A stretch of 23,722 nt of DNA from NCBI GenBank assembly GCA_022822245.1, contig JAJECB010000301.1, positions 1-23,722 of the forward strand, read 5' to 3'. Position 1 is the first letter of the stretch; each line of letters starts with the position of its first letter. The notes under the pieces were generated by a model. The model made no database searches and was not told where the DNA came from. It saw nothing but the letters and a program-made list of their open reading frames with translations. The DNA is from Gammaproteobacteria bacterium (GTDB lineage Bacteria > Pseudomonadota > Gammaproteobacteria > HK1). This document shows, in pieces, positions 6,998 through 15,165 of this stretch. A program made the translations under genes and the position numbers.

Positions 6998-8736
6998 CAG
7001 CCCGCTCCATAGGCCGCGCGGCGGAAGTCCGCGCCCCCTTCCAGCACGCCTGTCGTGATGTCGCGGCGCACCGCGCAGACCGAGCCGGCGAGGTACGTCC
7101 AGTCGGGCCACCATCGGGCGTCGTGACCCCGTGCTGTCAGATCCGGTACCACGTTTCGGTCCATGCGGGACTCCACCTGCAGCCGGCCGGGCAGGCTCTC
7201 GTGGGGCCAGAAGGACGACGGGAAGCTGTACGAGGCCATGCGCGGCATTTCCACCGCCGTCTGCAGGTCCATGTCCCACAGCGTGGCGTTGAGGAGCACC
7301 TGGAGCATGGCCTGGGTCTGCACGTCGCCGCCGGGGGTCCCGAAAGGCATGACGAAGTCCCCTTCGCGCACCGCGAGGGCGGGGTTGGGTGTAAGCCGCG
7401 GCCGTTTGCCGGGAGCGACCGAGCAAGGGTGCCCGGGGTCGGTCCAAGCGCTGATCCCCCGGGGCGAGCAGAACAGGCCCGTACCCGCGACAAGGGGGTG
7501 GTTGGTGGAGCCGTCGCTCGGGGTGGCCGAGAACGCGTTGCCGTCGCGGTCCACGGCGCAGACGTACGAGGTGTCGGCCGCGCTCAGCGCCTCCGGGGAG
7601 ACACCCGCCGGAGCCGGCGCACCCTCTCCCGGCCACGGAATTCCGTCCAGCACGCCGGGCGGTGGCCGATCGGGCCAGGCCTCACCGTCGCGGATCATGG
7701 CCAGGCGTTCGGCCGCGTAGCCCTTGTCCAGCAGGGCGTCCATGGGCACCGGGACGAACTTCGGATCGCCGTAGTATGCGTCGCGATCGGCGGCCGCGAG
7801 CTTGATCGCCTCGGCGAGGGTGTGCAGGTAGTCGGGGGTGTTGTGGCCCATCGCCCCGAGACTCGTACCCTCGAGGATATTGAGGCTCTGGAGCAACATC
7901 GGGCCTTGGCACCACGGCCCGCAGCCGTAGACCTCCAGATCCCTGAACCGCGTGCGCACGGGGGGCTCCACACCGGCGCGGAACCCGGCCAGGTCCTTCT
8001 CCGTCATCAACCCGCCGTTCTCGCGGTGATAACGAACGATCGCGTGCGCGATGTCTCCCCGGTAGAAGGCGTCGCGCGCGGCGCGCAGCCCCGCAAGTCG
8101 ATTCCCGCCCCCTTTCGCCCGCTCCTCGTCAGCCAGATACTGGAGGCTCCCGGCGAGGTCCGACTGGACGAACAGATCTCCTACGCGGGGAGGCTCGCCG
8201 CCCGGCAGAAACACCTCCGCGCTCGTGGGCCAGCGCGCGTAGTTGTCACGGTTCTCTCGGATCAGGTGGGCAAGTATGGAATAGACGGGGAATCCGTCAC
8301 GGGCGAACCGAATCGCCGCCGACGCTGCCTCCCCGAAGGTGAAGGTTCCGAAACGCTGAAGGGCGGTGATCCAGGCATCCGGGGCGCCCGGTACGACGCA
8401 CCGTTTGAGGCCCTCCGGAATCACGCCTGCATGGTGCTCGCGGAAGTACTCGCACGACGCGGCCCTGGGCCAGGGACCGAGGCCGCTCAAAGTGGTCACC
8501 TCGCCGGTGCCGGCCATGCGCACGAGAATGGGCGCGACCCCGGCGAAACCCACGTACTCGGGCTCCAGCACGCCGAGTGCGATGCCGGCCGTGACGCCCG
8601 CGTCTACCGCGTTGCCGCCGCCCTCGAGCACTGCCAGCCCGGCCTGGGCCGCCATGGGGTGCCCACAGACGACCATGTGACGCGTTCCCCGCAGGCATGG
8701 ACGCCAAGGGGCCGGATGGGCCGTTTCCGTCGACAT
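6994..8736 (-). CDS. Gamma-glutamyltransferase-family (Ntn-hydrolase) protein, copy 1
   Basis: This 580-residue protein has the full gamma-glutamyltransferase fold. GGNAVDAGV lies near residue 40, and T389 in DTSYVCAVDRDGN aligns with the autoprocessing and catalytic Thr of E. coli GGT (T391). GTPGGDVQTQ occupies the oxyanion-loop position. It departs from true GGT where the gamma-glutamyl group is bound. The RExAP Arg region reads GPWPRAASCEYF, the Asp of the lid loop is replaced in SPRGISAWTDP, and the Ser-Ser of KRPLSS becomes KRPRLT. It has no signal peptide, unlike periplasmic GGT. A cytoplasmic amide hydrolase with another substrate is therefore likely (inference). The ATG at 8736 has GGGAG upstream; a longer in-frame form from 8814 would run into the end of amidase 2. 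Its stop overlaps the amidase 1 start. Confidence 0.9.
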   Translation of the reverse strand: MSTETAHPAPWRPCLRGTRHMVVCGHPMAAQAGLAVLEGGGNAVDAGVTAGIALGVLEPEYVGFAGVAPILVRMAGTGEVTTLSGLGPWPRAASCEYFREHHAGVIPEGLKRCVVPGAPDAWITALQRFGTFTFGEAASAAIRFARDGFPVYSILAHLIRENRDNYARWPTSAEVFLPGGEPPRVGDLFVQSDLAGSLQYLADEERAKGGGNRLAGLRAARDAFYRGDIAHAIVRYHRENGGLMTEKDLAGFRAGVEPPVRTRFRDLEVYGCGPWCQGPMLLQSLNILEGTSLGAMGHNTPDYLHTLAEAIKLAAADRDAYYGDPKFVPVPMDALLDKGYAAERLAMIRDGEAWPDRPPPGVLDGIPWPGEGAPAPAGVSPEALSAADTSYVCAVDRDGNAFSATPSDGSTNHPLVAGTGLFCSPRGISAWTDPGHPCSVAPGKRPRLTPNPALAVREGDFVMPFGTPGGDVQTQAMLQVLLNATLWDMDLQTAVEMPRMASYSFPSSFWPHESLPGRLQVESRMDRNVVPDLTARGHDARWWPDWTYLAGSVCAVRRDITTGVLEGGADFRRAAYGAGW

Positions 8737-8810
8737 GGATTTCTCCCTCTCGTTCGGTTCCGCCGCATGCACAAGGGGCGCCGCGTGCCTTTCGCAGCCG
8801 CCGCTCGCGT

Positions 8811-10205
8811 TCATGCGTGTGCTGCGAAGGCAAGGAGATCGGGTTCCGGCGGCGGGCCAAGGATCTCTTCAAGGGTCAATGCGATCGACATCAGTCCGGC
8901 ATCCGTACCCGCCGGTCCCATCAGCATCAGCCCGACGGGCAGGTCGGAACCGAGCTGGTGGATGGGGGTCGACGAGGCGCACACTCCGCTCATGTTGCCG
9001 AAGCGGGTGTTGCGAGCCATCACGGACGCGAGGCGGCGGTACTCGTCGGCATCATCGAACGCGGCGAGGGGCGGAGCCGTAATAGGGCGGGTGGGCGAGA
9101 GGATCCCGTCGAGGCCGGCGAACCGCTCGTCCGCCTGGCAGCAAAGTAGCCGGTGCCGCTCGAGGGCCTGGACATAGCGATCGGCCGGCATGCCGACCCC
9201 GGTCATTCCCCAGTTGGCCACGTCGGGGTCGATTCGGTTCAGGTTCCGAACGAATCGCTCGCGGCCCAGGCACTCCAGAAACTCGACAACCACCAGATCG
9301 TAGAACCAGGGCGTATCCATTCCTGCCTCCGGCACATCGATCTCGACGATGGCAACCCCCGCCGAGGCCAGGACCTCGAGAGCTGCATCGCAGCTCCGGG
9401 CGACCTCAGGCTCCAGATCGTCGAAGAAATAGTTCGTGGGTCGGCCGAGGCGCAGGCCCCGAACGGGGGCCGGTTGCACAGGGCGCGTCCCGTGATAACC
9501 GGCGAAGAACCAGGCTGCATCCGCCGCCGTCGAGGCGAGCGGGCCGAGCGTGTCCAGGGTCGGGGAGAGGGGATAGACCCCGTCCGTCGGCCACAGGGAC
9601 TTGCTGGTCTTGAGACCGAACGCGCCGCAGAAGGCGGCCGGCCCGCGCACCGATCCGCCGGTATCCGAGCCGATGGCTATGCGGCACATCCGGGCCGCCG
9701 CGGCTACTGCCGAACCGCTGCTGGAGCCTCCCGGCGCTCGCGGCACCGCACCGTCCCAGGGATTGATCGGCGTACCACGGACTCGGTTGGTACCAGCCCC
9801 GCCGAGTGCGAACTCCACCGTCCGGGTCTTGCCCACGATGACGCATCCGGCCTGCCTCATGCGCTGGACGAACCCGCCTTCGGTGCCGATGAGGTCGCTC
9901 ACGTCCACGTTCGACCCGGCGGTAGTTGGCATGCCTTCCACCGCGATCAGGTCCTTGACGGCCACCGGCACGCCCATGAGGGGCCCGAGATCGATCCCCG
10001 CCGCGAGCGTCCTGTCGAGGGCGCGGGCGCTCGCAAGAGCCGATTCCCTCGCCAGGTGTTCGAAGGCGTTCAGGGACGGCTCCAAGGCCTCGATCCGGTC
10101 CAGGCAGGTCGCGACCGTCTCCTCGGCCGACACGTCGCCGGATCGAAGTCGTCGGGCGAACGCGGGCAGGCCTCCGTCAGTGAAGGGGTCCGGTGGAATC
10201 GTCAC
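8811..10205 (-). CDS. Amidase-signature family amidase, copy 2
   Basis: This 464-residue paralogue of amidase 1 has an intact triad: K84 in VAVKDLIAVEG, S161 in PGGSSSGSA and nucleophile S185 in GSDTGGSVR. Relative to copy 1 it has a two-residue insertion just before RGTP. The C-terminal third differs most, including the NYFFDDLEPEVARS and MARNTRFGNMSG segments, so substrate range may have diverged. The GTG start at 10205 is chosen because GGGGAGG lies six bases upstream and the N-terminus (TIPPDPF) then matches copy 1 (PPDPL). Unlike copy 1 it does not overlap its GGT-like partner; the gap is 116 bp and contains a small hairpin. Confidence 0.93.
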   Translation of the reverse strand: MTIPPDPFTDGGLPAFARRLRSGDVSAEETVATCLDRIEALEPSLNAFEHLARESALASARALDRTLAAGIDLGPLMGVPVAVKDLIAVEGMPTTAGSNVDVSDLIGTEGGFVQRMRQAGCVIVGKTRTVEFALGGAGTNRVRGTPINPWDGAVPRAPGGSSSGSAVAAAARMCRIAIGSDTGGSVRGPAAFCGAFGLKTSKSLWPTDGVYPLSPTLDTLGPLASTAADAAWFFAGYHGTRPVQPAPVRGLRLGRPTNYFFDDLEPEVARSCDAALEVLASAGVAIVEIDVPEAGMDTPWFYDLVVVEFLECLGRERFVRNLNRIDPDVANWGMTGVGMPADRYVQALERHRLLCCQADERFAGLDGILSPTRPITAPPLAAFDDADEYRRLASVMARNTRFGNMSGVCASSTPIHQLGSDLPVGLMLMGPAGTDAGLMSIALTLEEILGPPPEPDLLAFAAHA

Positions 10206-10231
10206 CAGTGGCCTCCCCGCACCGGGCGACT

Positions 10232-10254
10232 TTCTCGGATCCCGGCCCCGAGAA
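10232..10254 (-). other. Seven-bp hairpin between GGT-like 2 and amidase 2
   Basis: TTCTCGG (10232-10238) and CCGAGAA (10248-10254) pair perfectly around nine bases, in the 116-bp gap upstream of the amidase 2 ribosome binding site. There is no T-run. It may be an RNA processing or attenuation element, or chance in GC-rich DNA. Confidence 0.3.
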
Positions 10255-10321
10255 CGGCTTCGACCGACCTGAGGGAAACGTTCCATGCCTGGGCATTCGT
10301 GGGCGAGGCCAGCACCGGCTC

Positions 10322-12091
10322 CTACCAGCCGAGTCCGTAGGCCGGCCGCCGCGGGTCCGCGCCGCCCGCCATCACGCCGGTCTTCAGGTCCTTGCGGATG
10401 ACGCACACCCCGTTGATGTCGGGGGAGGTGTTGGCGGGACCGCGCTCCGGATACCAATGGATGACGTGCCCCAGGGCGGCCAGGGCCTCCCCGGTCGCCG
10501 GTTCCATGCTGCCCTGAAGCCACAGGCTGCCCGGTGCATGGTCGTGGGGGTCGTGCGTGCCGGGAAAATTGTGGCTGGCGATGCGCTCGGCCTCCACCGC
10601 ACTTTGCGGGTCCATGCCGAAGACCTCGATGTTGAGGAACACCTGCAGCATCATCTGGGTCTGGACGTCGGCGCCGGGGGTACCGAAGGGCATCAGCATT
10701 TCACCGCGGCGGATGGCGATGGCCGGGTTGGGGGTGAGCCGCGGGCGCTTGCCGGGGGCGATCGAGGCGGGCGCCCGAGGGTCGGTCCAAGCCTGTCCTC
10801 CCCGTGGCGAGGGAACGAATCCGAGGCCCGGCGGAACCGGAGCCTGGAGACCGCTGTCGCTCGGCGTGGCGGAGAAGGCGTTGCCCCAGCGATCGACGAC
10901 GCACACATAGGAAGTGTCCAGCTTGTCGGCTCCATCGGGTGATTTCGTCGAAACTGCGCCCGGGGTCTCGTCGTAGGGTCCGGGGCCGGGCGCATGGCCG
11001 GCGATGGTTCCGGGCGGCGGCATGCGGCCGAAGGCTTGCTCGGAGGCAATGAGCCCGCGGCGCTCGGCGGCGTATTCCTTCGAGAGCAACGTCTCGATCG
11101 GGACGTGGACGAAACGCGGGTCGCCGTAGTAGGCGTGGCGGTCGGCCGCGGCAAGGTTCATGGCCTCGGCGAGAGTGTGCAGGTAGGCGACCGAGTTGTG
11201 GCCCATGGACTCGAGATCCATTCCCTCCAGGATGTTCGCCGCCTGGAGCAGCATCGGCCCCTGGCACCAAGGGCCGCATCCCCAGATCTCCGCGTCGCCG
11301 AACGTCGTACGGATCGGGGGCTCGATGCCCACCCGGAAATCGGCCAGGTCGGCAGCCGTCAGCAGGCCGCCGTTTTCTCGCTGGTGGGCCGCGATCCGAG
11401 CGGCGATGTCGCCGCGATAAAAGGCCCGTCGCACCGCCTCGAGGCCGGCCTCGCGGCCTTGGCCTGCATGCGCCTTCTCCTCATCGGCAAGAAACTGAAA
11501 GGTGTTCGCGAGGTCCTCGTGCCTCAGGATTTCGCCAACCCGGGGCGGACGGCCCTCGGGCAGGTATATGGCGGCACTCCCCGGCCAATCGCGAATCGCA
11601 TCGGACTCCTGCGCAATCCAGTCGCACAAGAGGGGATAGGTGACGAAGCCTTCGCGAGCGAGGCGGATCGCCGTCGCGCAGACGTCGGCGAAGGAAAGGG
11701 TGCCCCAGCGCTCCAGGGCAGTGACCCAGGCGTCGGGCGCAGCGGGCACGATCGTGCGCAGGATGCCCTTGGGAATTCGGCCGCCGTGGTTCGCCTGGAA
11801 ATAGCCACAGCTCGCCGCCTGGGGCCAACCGCCAAGACCGCTGATCGTGAAGAACTCGTCCGTCTCCGCCAGATAGAGGATGATCGGCGCCACCCCGCCG
11901 AAGCTCGCCATCTCGCTTTCCACCACGTTGAGCACGAGCCCGGCCGCGACGCCCGCGTCGATCGCGTTGCCTCCTGACTCAAGGACCTGGAAACCGGCCT
12001 GCGCCGCGAGGTAGTGGCCGGCGACGATCATGTGCCGGTTGCCCATGATGGTGGGCCGATGGGGCTGCATGAGGGGTGTCGAATCCGACAT
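10322..12091 (-). CDS. Gamma-glutamyltransferase-family (Ntn-hydrolase) protein, copy 2
   Basis: This 589-residue paralogue of the GGT-like protein at 6994-8736 aligns without gaps over roughly the first 360 residues, including identical blocks such as RDPRR-free core GCGPWCQGPMLLQ and YYGDP. The catalytic Thr is T393 in DTSYVCVVDRWGN. The gamma-glutamyl-binding residues are missing as in copy 1 (GGWPQAASCGYF in place of RExAP; KRPRLT in place of KRPLSS). The oxyanion loop reads GTPGADVQTQ, so the second Gly of the usual GG pair is Ala, a difference from copy 1. There is no signal peptide. It is the first gene of the four-gene minus-strand array. The ATG at 12091 lacks a clear Shine-Dalgarno sequence; ATG 12070 is an alternative. 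Confidence 0.9.
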   Translation of the reverse strand: MSDSTPLMQPHRPTIMGNRHMIVAGHYLAAQAGFQVLESGGNAIDAGVAAGLVLNVVESEMASFGGVAPIILYLAETDEFFTISGLGGWPQAASCGYFQANHGGRIPKGILRTIVPAAPDAWVTALERWGTLSFADVCATAIRLAREGFVTYPLLCDWIAQESDAIRDWPGSAAIYLPEGRPPRVGEILRHEDLANTFQFLADEEKAHAGQGREAGLEAVRRAFYRGDIAARIAAHQRENGGLLTAADLADFRVGIEPPIRTTFGDAEIWGCGPWCQGPMLLQAANILEGMDLESMGHNSVAYLHTLAEAMNLAAADRHAYYGDPRFVHVPIETLLSKEYAAERRGLIASEQAFGRMPPPGTIAGHAPGPGPYDETPGAVSTKSPDGADKLDTSYVCVVDRWGNAFSATPSDSGLQAPVPPGLGFVPSPRGGQAWTDPRAPASIAPGKRPRLTPNPAIAIRRGEMLMPFGTPGADVQTQMMLQVFLNIEVFGMDPQSAVEAERIASHNFPGTHDPHDHAPGSLWLQGSMEPATGEALAALGHVIHWYPERGPANTSPDINGVCVIRKDLKTGVMAGGADPRRPAYGLGW

Positions 12092-12500
12092 GTCTCGTAC
12101 GATTCGGGAAAGGAGGGAGCTCAGAGCATTCTATTCCAATCGGATCGGCGAGCTTGGGTGCGATGACCGTATCGCGGGCGCTCTCCGCCGCGGGAGATCG
12201 CGCGAATGGAGGGCTGAACAACCAACACGCCTGCGAATCGGACCTGAGCCGAAGAAACGAGTGGTATCGGGCCGCGCTTCCGGGTCCCGGGACACACACG
12301 CGGCCCGATGGACGACCGGCTCGGGAGACCTTCGCCGTATCCGATGTCTGCTCGATGTAGTTAAGATCAGTGAAATGTACGGCGCGGCAACGACCTCCCG
12401 ACTCCGCGTGACCGGCCCGGATCCCCGGACCTGCGCCGGGTCGATCGGCGCCGGAGGCGGGCGAGCCGCCCCGGACGGACCCGCGGTGCGGCCGGCCGGC
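12092..12500. other. Intergenic region between the amidase array and the aromatic-CoA operon
   Basis: These 409 bases contain no gene I recognise. The left edge carries a candidate promoter for the amidase array (12128-12133). The right edge, just after the RidA stop, is very GC-rich and includes a stem readable on the minus strand near 12450-12470 (GGCGG paired with CCGCC) without a T-run. It separates two operons transcribed in the same direction. Confidence 0.5.
12128..12133 (-). promoter_or_regulatory. Candidate -10 element for the GGT-like/amidase array
   Basis: On the minus strand this reads TAGAAT, five of six matches to TATAAT, about 37 bases before the ATG at 12091. No good -35 element is visible at 16-18 bases, so it may need an activator or be spurious. 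Confidence 0.3.
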
Positions 12501-12905
12501 CTACGGCACGACCGCCGTCGCCTCGATCTCCACCTTGGCCCGGTCATCGACCAGACCCACGACCTGGAACAGGCTCATGGCGGGGTAGTGCCGCCCGATG
12601 ACCTCGCGGTAGGCCGCCCCGATGCCCGGGAGGCTGTCCAGGTACTCGCGCTTGTCGGTCACGAACCAGGTGAGGCGGACGAGGTGCTCCGGTCCCGCCC
12701 CGGCCTCGGCGAGGATCTCGACGATGTTGCGGAGCGTGCGCTCGACCTGGCGGACGAAGTCGTCCGATTCGATCTCCTGCTCGGGGTTCCATCCGACTTG
12801 CCCGCCGAGGAAGAGGGTGCGCCCGGGGGACGCGGCGATGCCGTTCGCGTAGCCCTTGGGGCGACGCCAGTGCGAGGGGTGAAGCGGCTGGTGGATGTCG
12901 GCCAT
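12501..12905 (-). CDS. RidA-family protein lacking the active-site Arg
   Basis: This 134-residue protein has the RidA (YjgF/YER057c/UK114) fold signatures: LFLGGQVGWNP near 31-41, a helix with VERTLRNIVEILAEAG, LVRLTWFVTD near 75-84 and KVEIEATAVVP at the C-terminus. Archetypal RidA deaminates 2-aminoacrylate-type imines and needs an Arg in PARS; here the segment reads PAMS, with Met at 110. Imine deaminase activity of the classical kind is thus unlikely. It probably belongs to one of the Rid subfamilies found in catabolic operons, perhaps acting on an imine or enol formed from an aminoaryl-CoA (inference). ATG 12905 has AGGAG ten bases upstream and starts the family similarity. It is the last gene of the aromatic-CoA operon, 105 bp after the ligase. 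Confidence 0.88.
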   Translation of the reverse strand: MADIHQPLHPSHWRRPKGYANGIAASPGRTLFLGGQVGWNPEQEIESDDFVRQVERTLRNIVEILAEAGAGPEHLVRLTWFVTDKREYLDSLPGIGAAYREVIGRHYPAMSLFQVVGLVDDRAKVEIEATAVVP

Positions 12906-13010
12906 GAACAGGGTTCTCCTCTCTGCGCGGGAAGGTGGCGGCACGGGCGCATGAGCGCCGCATGCGGCCGGGGTGGGTAGTGCGGCCGGCGGGGCCGGCG
13001 CCCGCTCCGA

Positions 13011-14636
13011 TCACCCGTCCTTCAGCCGGAAGCGCTGGATCTTTCCCGTCGGAGTCTTCGGAAGGGCGTCCGTGAACCGCACCGCACGAGGATACTTGTA
13101 GGGCGCGATGGATGTCTTGACGTGGGCCTTGAGGCGCTCGGCGAGGTCGTCTCCGGGCGCGGCGCCTTCGCGCGGCACCACGTGCGCGACCACGACTTGC
13201 CCCCTTCGCTCGTCCGTCACGCCGACCACCGCGCACTCCGCCACGTCCGGATGGGCGAGGAGCGCCGCCTCGACCTCGGGCCCCGCGATGTTGTAGCCCG
13301 CCGACACGATGAGGTCGTCGACCCGCGCCGCGAAGTGGAACTGCCCCCGCTCGTCGCGCCGGAAGGCGTCGCCGGTCAGGTTCCAGCCGCCCCGAACGTA
13401 CCCCGCCTGCTGTTCGCCCCCGAGATAGCGGCAGCCGGTCGGGCCGCGGACCGCGAGGCGCCCGACCTCGCCGTCGGGCAGCTCCTCGCCGTCCTCGCCG
13501 ACGATGCGTGCCTCGTACCCGGTCACCGGGGTGCCGGTCGAGCCCGCTTCCGCCTCGCCGATGCGGTTGGAGATGAAGATGTGGAGGAGCTCCGTGGTGC
13601 CGATGCCGTCCAGGATGGGCTTCCCCGTCCGCGAGGTCCACGCGTCGAAGACCGGGGCGGGCAGGGTCTCCCCCGCGGACACCGCGAGGCGCAGCGAAGT
13701 GAGATCCGCCCCCTCGTCCATCGCGTCCAGCATGGCGCGGTACGCGGTGGGCGCGGTGAACACGATGCTCGCCCGGTACCGCTCGATGAGTTCCACCATG
13801 TTCCGCGGGGTTGCCTCCTCGAGCAGGGCGGCGGCCGCCCCGAAGCGAAGCGGAAAGATCGCGAGGCCGCCGAGCCCGAAGGTGAACGCGAGGGGCGGCG
13901 ACCCGACGAAGACGTCGTCCGGGGTGACCGCGAGCACCTCTTTCGCATAACCGTCCGCGATCGAGAGCAGGTCGCGGTGAAAGTGCATCGTGACCCTGGG
14001 CTCTCCGGTGGTCCCGGAGGTGAAGGCGAGCAGGGCGACGTCGTCGCGGCCGGTCGCGACGGCGTCGAACCGGACCGGCTTGGTCAGGGCGATGCGGTCG
14101 AGCTCCGCGTCGTGGTTGGCGGTGCCGTCGAAGCCGACGACCTGCTCGAGGAACCGGCTCGCCTTCGAGCAGGCGACGAGCTCGTCCATCATCCGGGTGT
14201 CGCAGAGGGCGAGCCGGACCCGGGCCTTCTCGACGACCTTCGCGAGCTCCCCGGCGCGCAGCATCGGCATGGTGTTCACCACCACCGCTCCCGCCTTGGT
14301 GGCCGCGAGCCAGCACCCGACCATCGCCGGGTTGTTGGCGGAGCGGATGAGCACCCGGTTGCCGGGCTTCACGCCGAAGTCGTCGCGAAGGGCTCGGGCG
14401 AGGCGGTTGGTCCAGTCGGTGAGCTCCTTGTAGGTGCGGCGCCGGCCGTGCCCGATGAGGGCCACGTGATCGCCGAAGCCGGCCTGGACCATCCGGTCGG
14501 AGAGCTCGACGGCGGTGTTCAGCCGCTCCGGGTAGTCCACCGGGCCGGGCAGGAGGTCCGGCCACTCGTCGGCCGGCGGCAGGTTGTCGCGGGCGAAGGT
14601 GTCCATGTGGGCCGTCGGCCCGAGGGTCGTCGTCAC
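13011..14636 (-). CDS. Aryl-CoA ligase, 2-aminobenzoate/benzoate-CoA ligase type
   Basis: This 541-residue ANL-superfamily enzyme activates a carboxylic acid as acyl-AMP and then forms the CoA thioester. The N-terminus (DTFARDNLPPADEWPDLL) resembles 2-aminobenzoate-CoA ligases. The P-loop is FTSGTTGEPRV near 205-215, with Arg-Val where Lys-Gly is usual. IGTTELLHIF lies in the middle, TGDAFRRDERG and ARVDDLIVSAGYN form the hinge region, and TPTGKIQRF carries the adenylation Lys (K532). The start is GTG at 14636 with GGAGG five bases upstream. Beside a fused aminobenzoyl-CoA/salicylyl-CoA monooxygenase gene, its likely substrate is anthranilate or salicylate (inference). A plain benzoate ligase is an alternative. 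Confidence 0.87.
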   Translation of the reverse strand: MTTTLGPTAHMDTFARDNLPPADEWPDLLPGPVDYPERLNTAVELSDRMVQAGFGDHVALIGHGRRRTYKELTDWTNRLARALRDDFGVKPGNRVLIRSANNPAMVGCWLAATKAGAVVVNTMPMLRAGELAKVVEKARVRLALCDTRMMDELVACSKASRFLEQVVGFDGTANHDAELDRIALTKPVRFDAVATGRDDVALLAFTSGTTGEPRVTMHFHRDLLSIADGYAKEVLAVTPDDVFVGSPPLAFTFGLGGLAIFPLRFGAAAALLEEATPRNMVELIERYRASIVFTAPTAYRAMLDAMDEGADLTSLRLAVSAGETLPAPVFDAWTSRTGKPILDGIGTTELLHIFISNRIGEAEAGSTGTPVTGYEARIVGEDGEELPDGEVGRLAVRGPTGCRYLGGEQQAGYVRGGWNLTGDAFRRDERGQFHFAARVDDLIVSAGYNIAGPEVEAALLAHPDVAECAVVGVTDERRGQVVVAHVVPREGAAPGDDLAERLKAHVKTSIAPYKYPRAVRFTDALPKTPTGKIQRFRLKDG

Positions 14637-14670
14637 GCCGTCCTCCCTCCGATTCGAGCCGGGGCGGCGC

Positions 14671-15165
14671 TCACGGCGCGGTCCTTGGGTAGATGCCGGT
14701 CTGCTTGAGCCGGGTGGAAAGCCGCTCCGCCTCTCCGGGGGAGAGGCCGGTGAAGATCTCGTTCACCCACGACTCGTGCGCGCCCGCCATCGACTCGAAG
14801 TTCCCCATGCCCCGCTCCGTCAGGCGGACCACCGACGTGCGGCGGTCCCCGTCCCGGAGGGTGCGCTCGACGAGGCCGTCGCTCACGAGGCGGTTGATGA
14901 TGCCGGTCACGTTGCCGTTCGACACCATGAGGTAGCGCGAGAGCTCGGAGAGGATCATGCCGTCGGGGAAGCGATGGAGGGCGGCCATCACGTCGAAGCG
15001 GGGGAGGGTGGCCGCGAACTCCGTCCGCAGGTTCTCGCGAAGCTCCGACTCGATGGCCCGCGTAAGGCGCAGCATCCGGATCCAGAGGCGAAGCCGCGCC
15101 TTGGCGTCCCCCGGCGTCGGCGAGGCAGGAATCTTCGGCGAGGCAGGAGTCCTCGCGGCGCTCAC
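14671..15165 (-). CDS. MarR-family transcriptional regulator
   Basis: The 164-residue product has the MarR winged helix: a dimerisation helix (RLRLWIRMLRLTRAIESEL), FDVMAALHRFPDG, LSELSRYLMVSNGNVTGIINRL as recognition region, and the wing with DGDRRTSVVRLTERG. Related MarR proteins in aromatic-acid operons, such as BadR and CouR, respond to aromatic acids or their CoA thioesters. Sensing of the local aryl-CoA product is inferred. The start is GTG 15165, overlapping the SDR stop in GTGA. Its N-terminus contains a short duplicated PASP stretch, mirrored in an imperfect DNA repeat around 15118-15155. The candidate operator is the palindrome at 18302-18317, in front of the operon. Confidence 0.9.
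   Translation of the reverse strand: MSAARTPASPKIPASPTPGDAKARLRLWIRMLRLTRAIESELRENLRTEFAATLPRFDVMAALHRFPDGMILSELSRYLMVSNGNVTGIINRLVSDGLVERTLRDGDRRTSVVRLTERGMGNFESMAGAHESWVNEIFTGLSPGEAERLSTRLKQTGIYPRTAP

Noticed and set aside
12076..12360. Small plus-strand open frame of 94 codons in the gap at 12.1-12.5 kb
   Set aside because: It starts inside the GGT-like 2 gene, has no ribosome binding site and no recognisable similarity; it could still be real, but nothing supports it.
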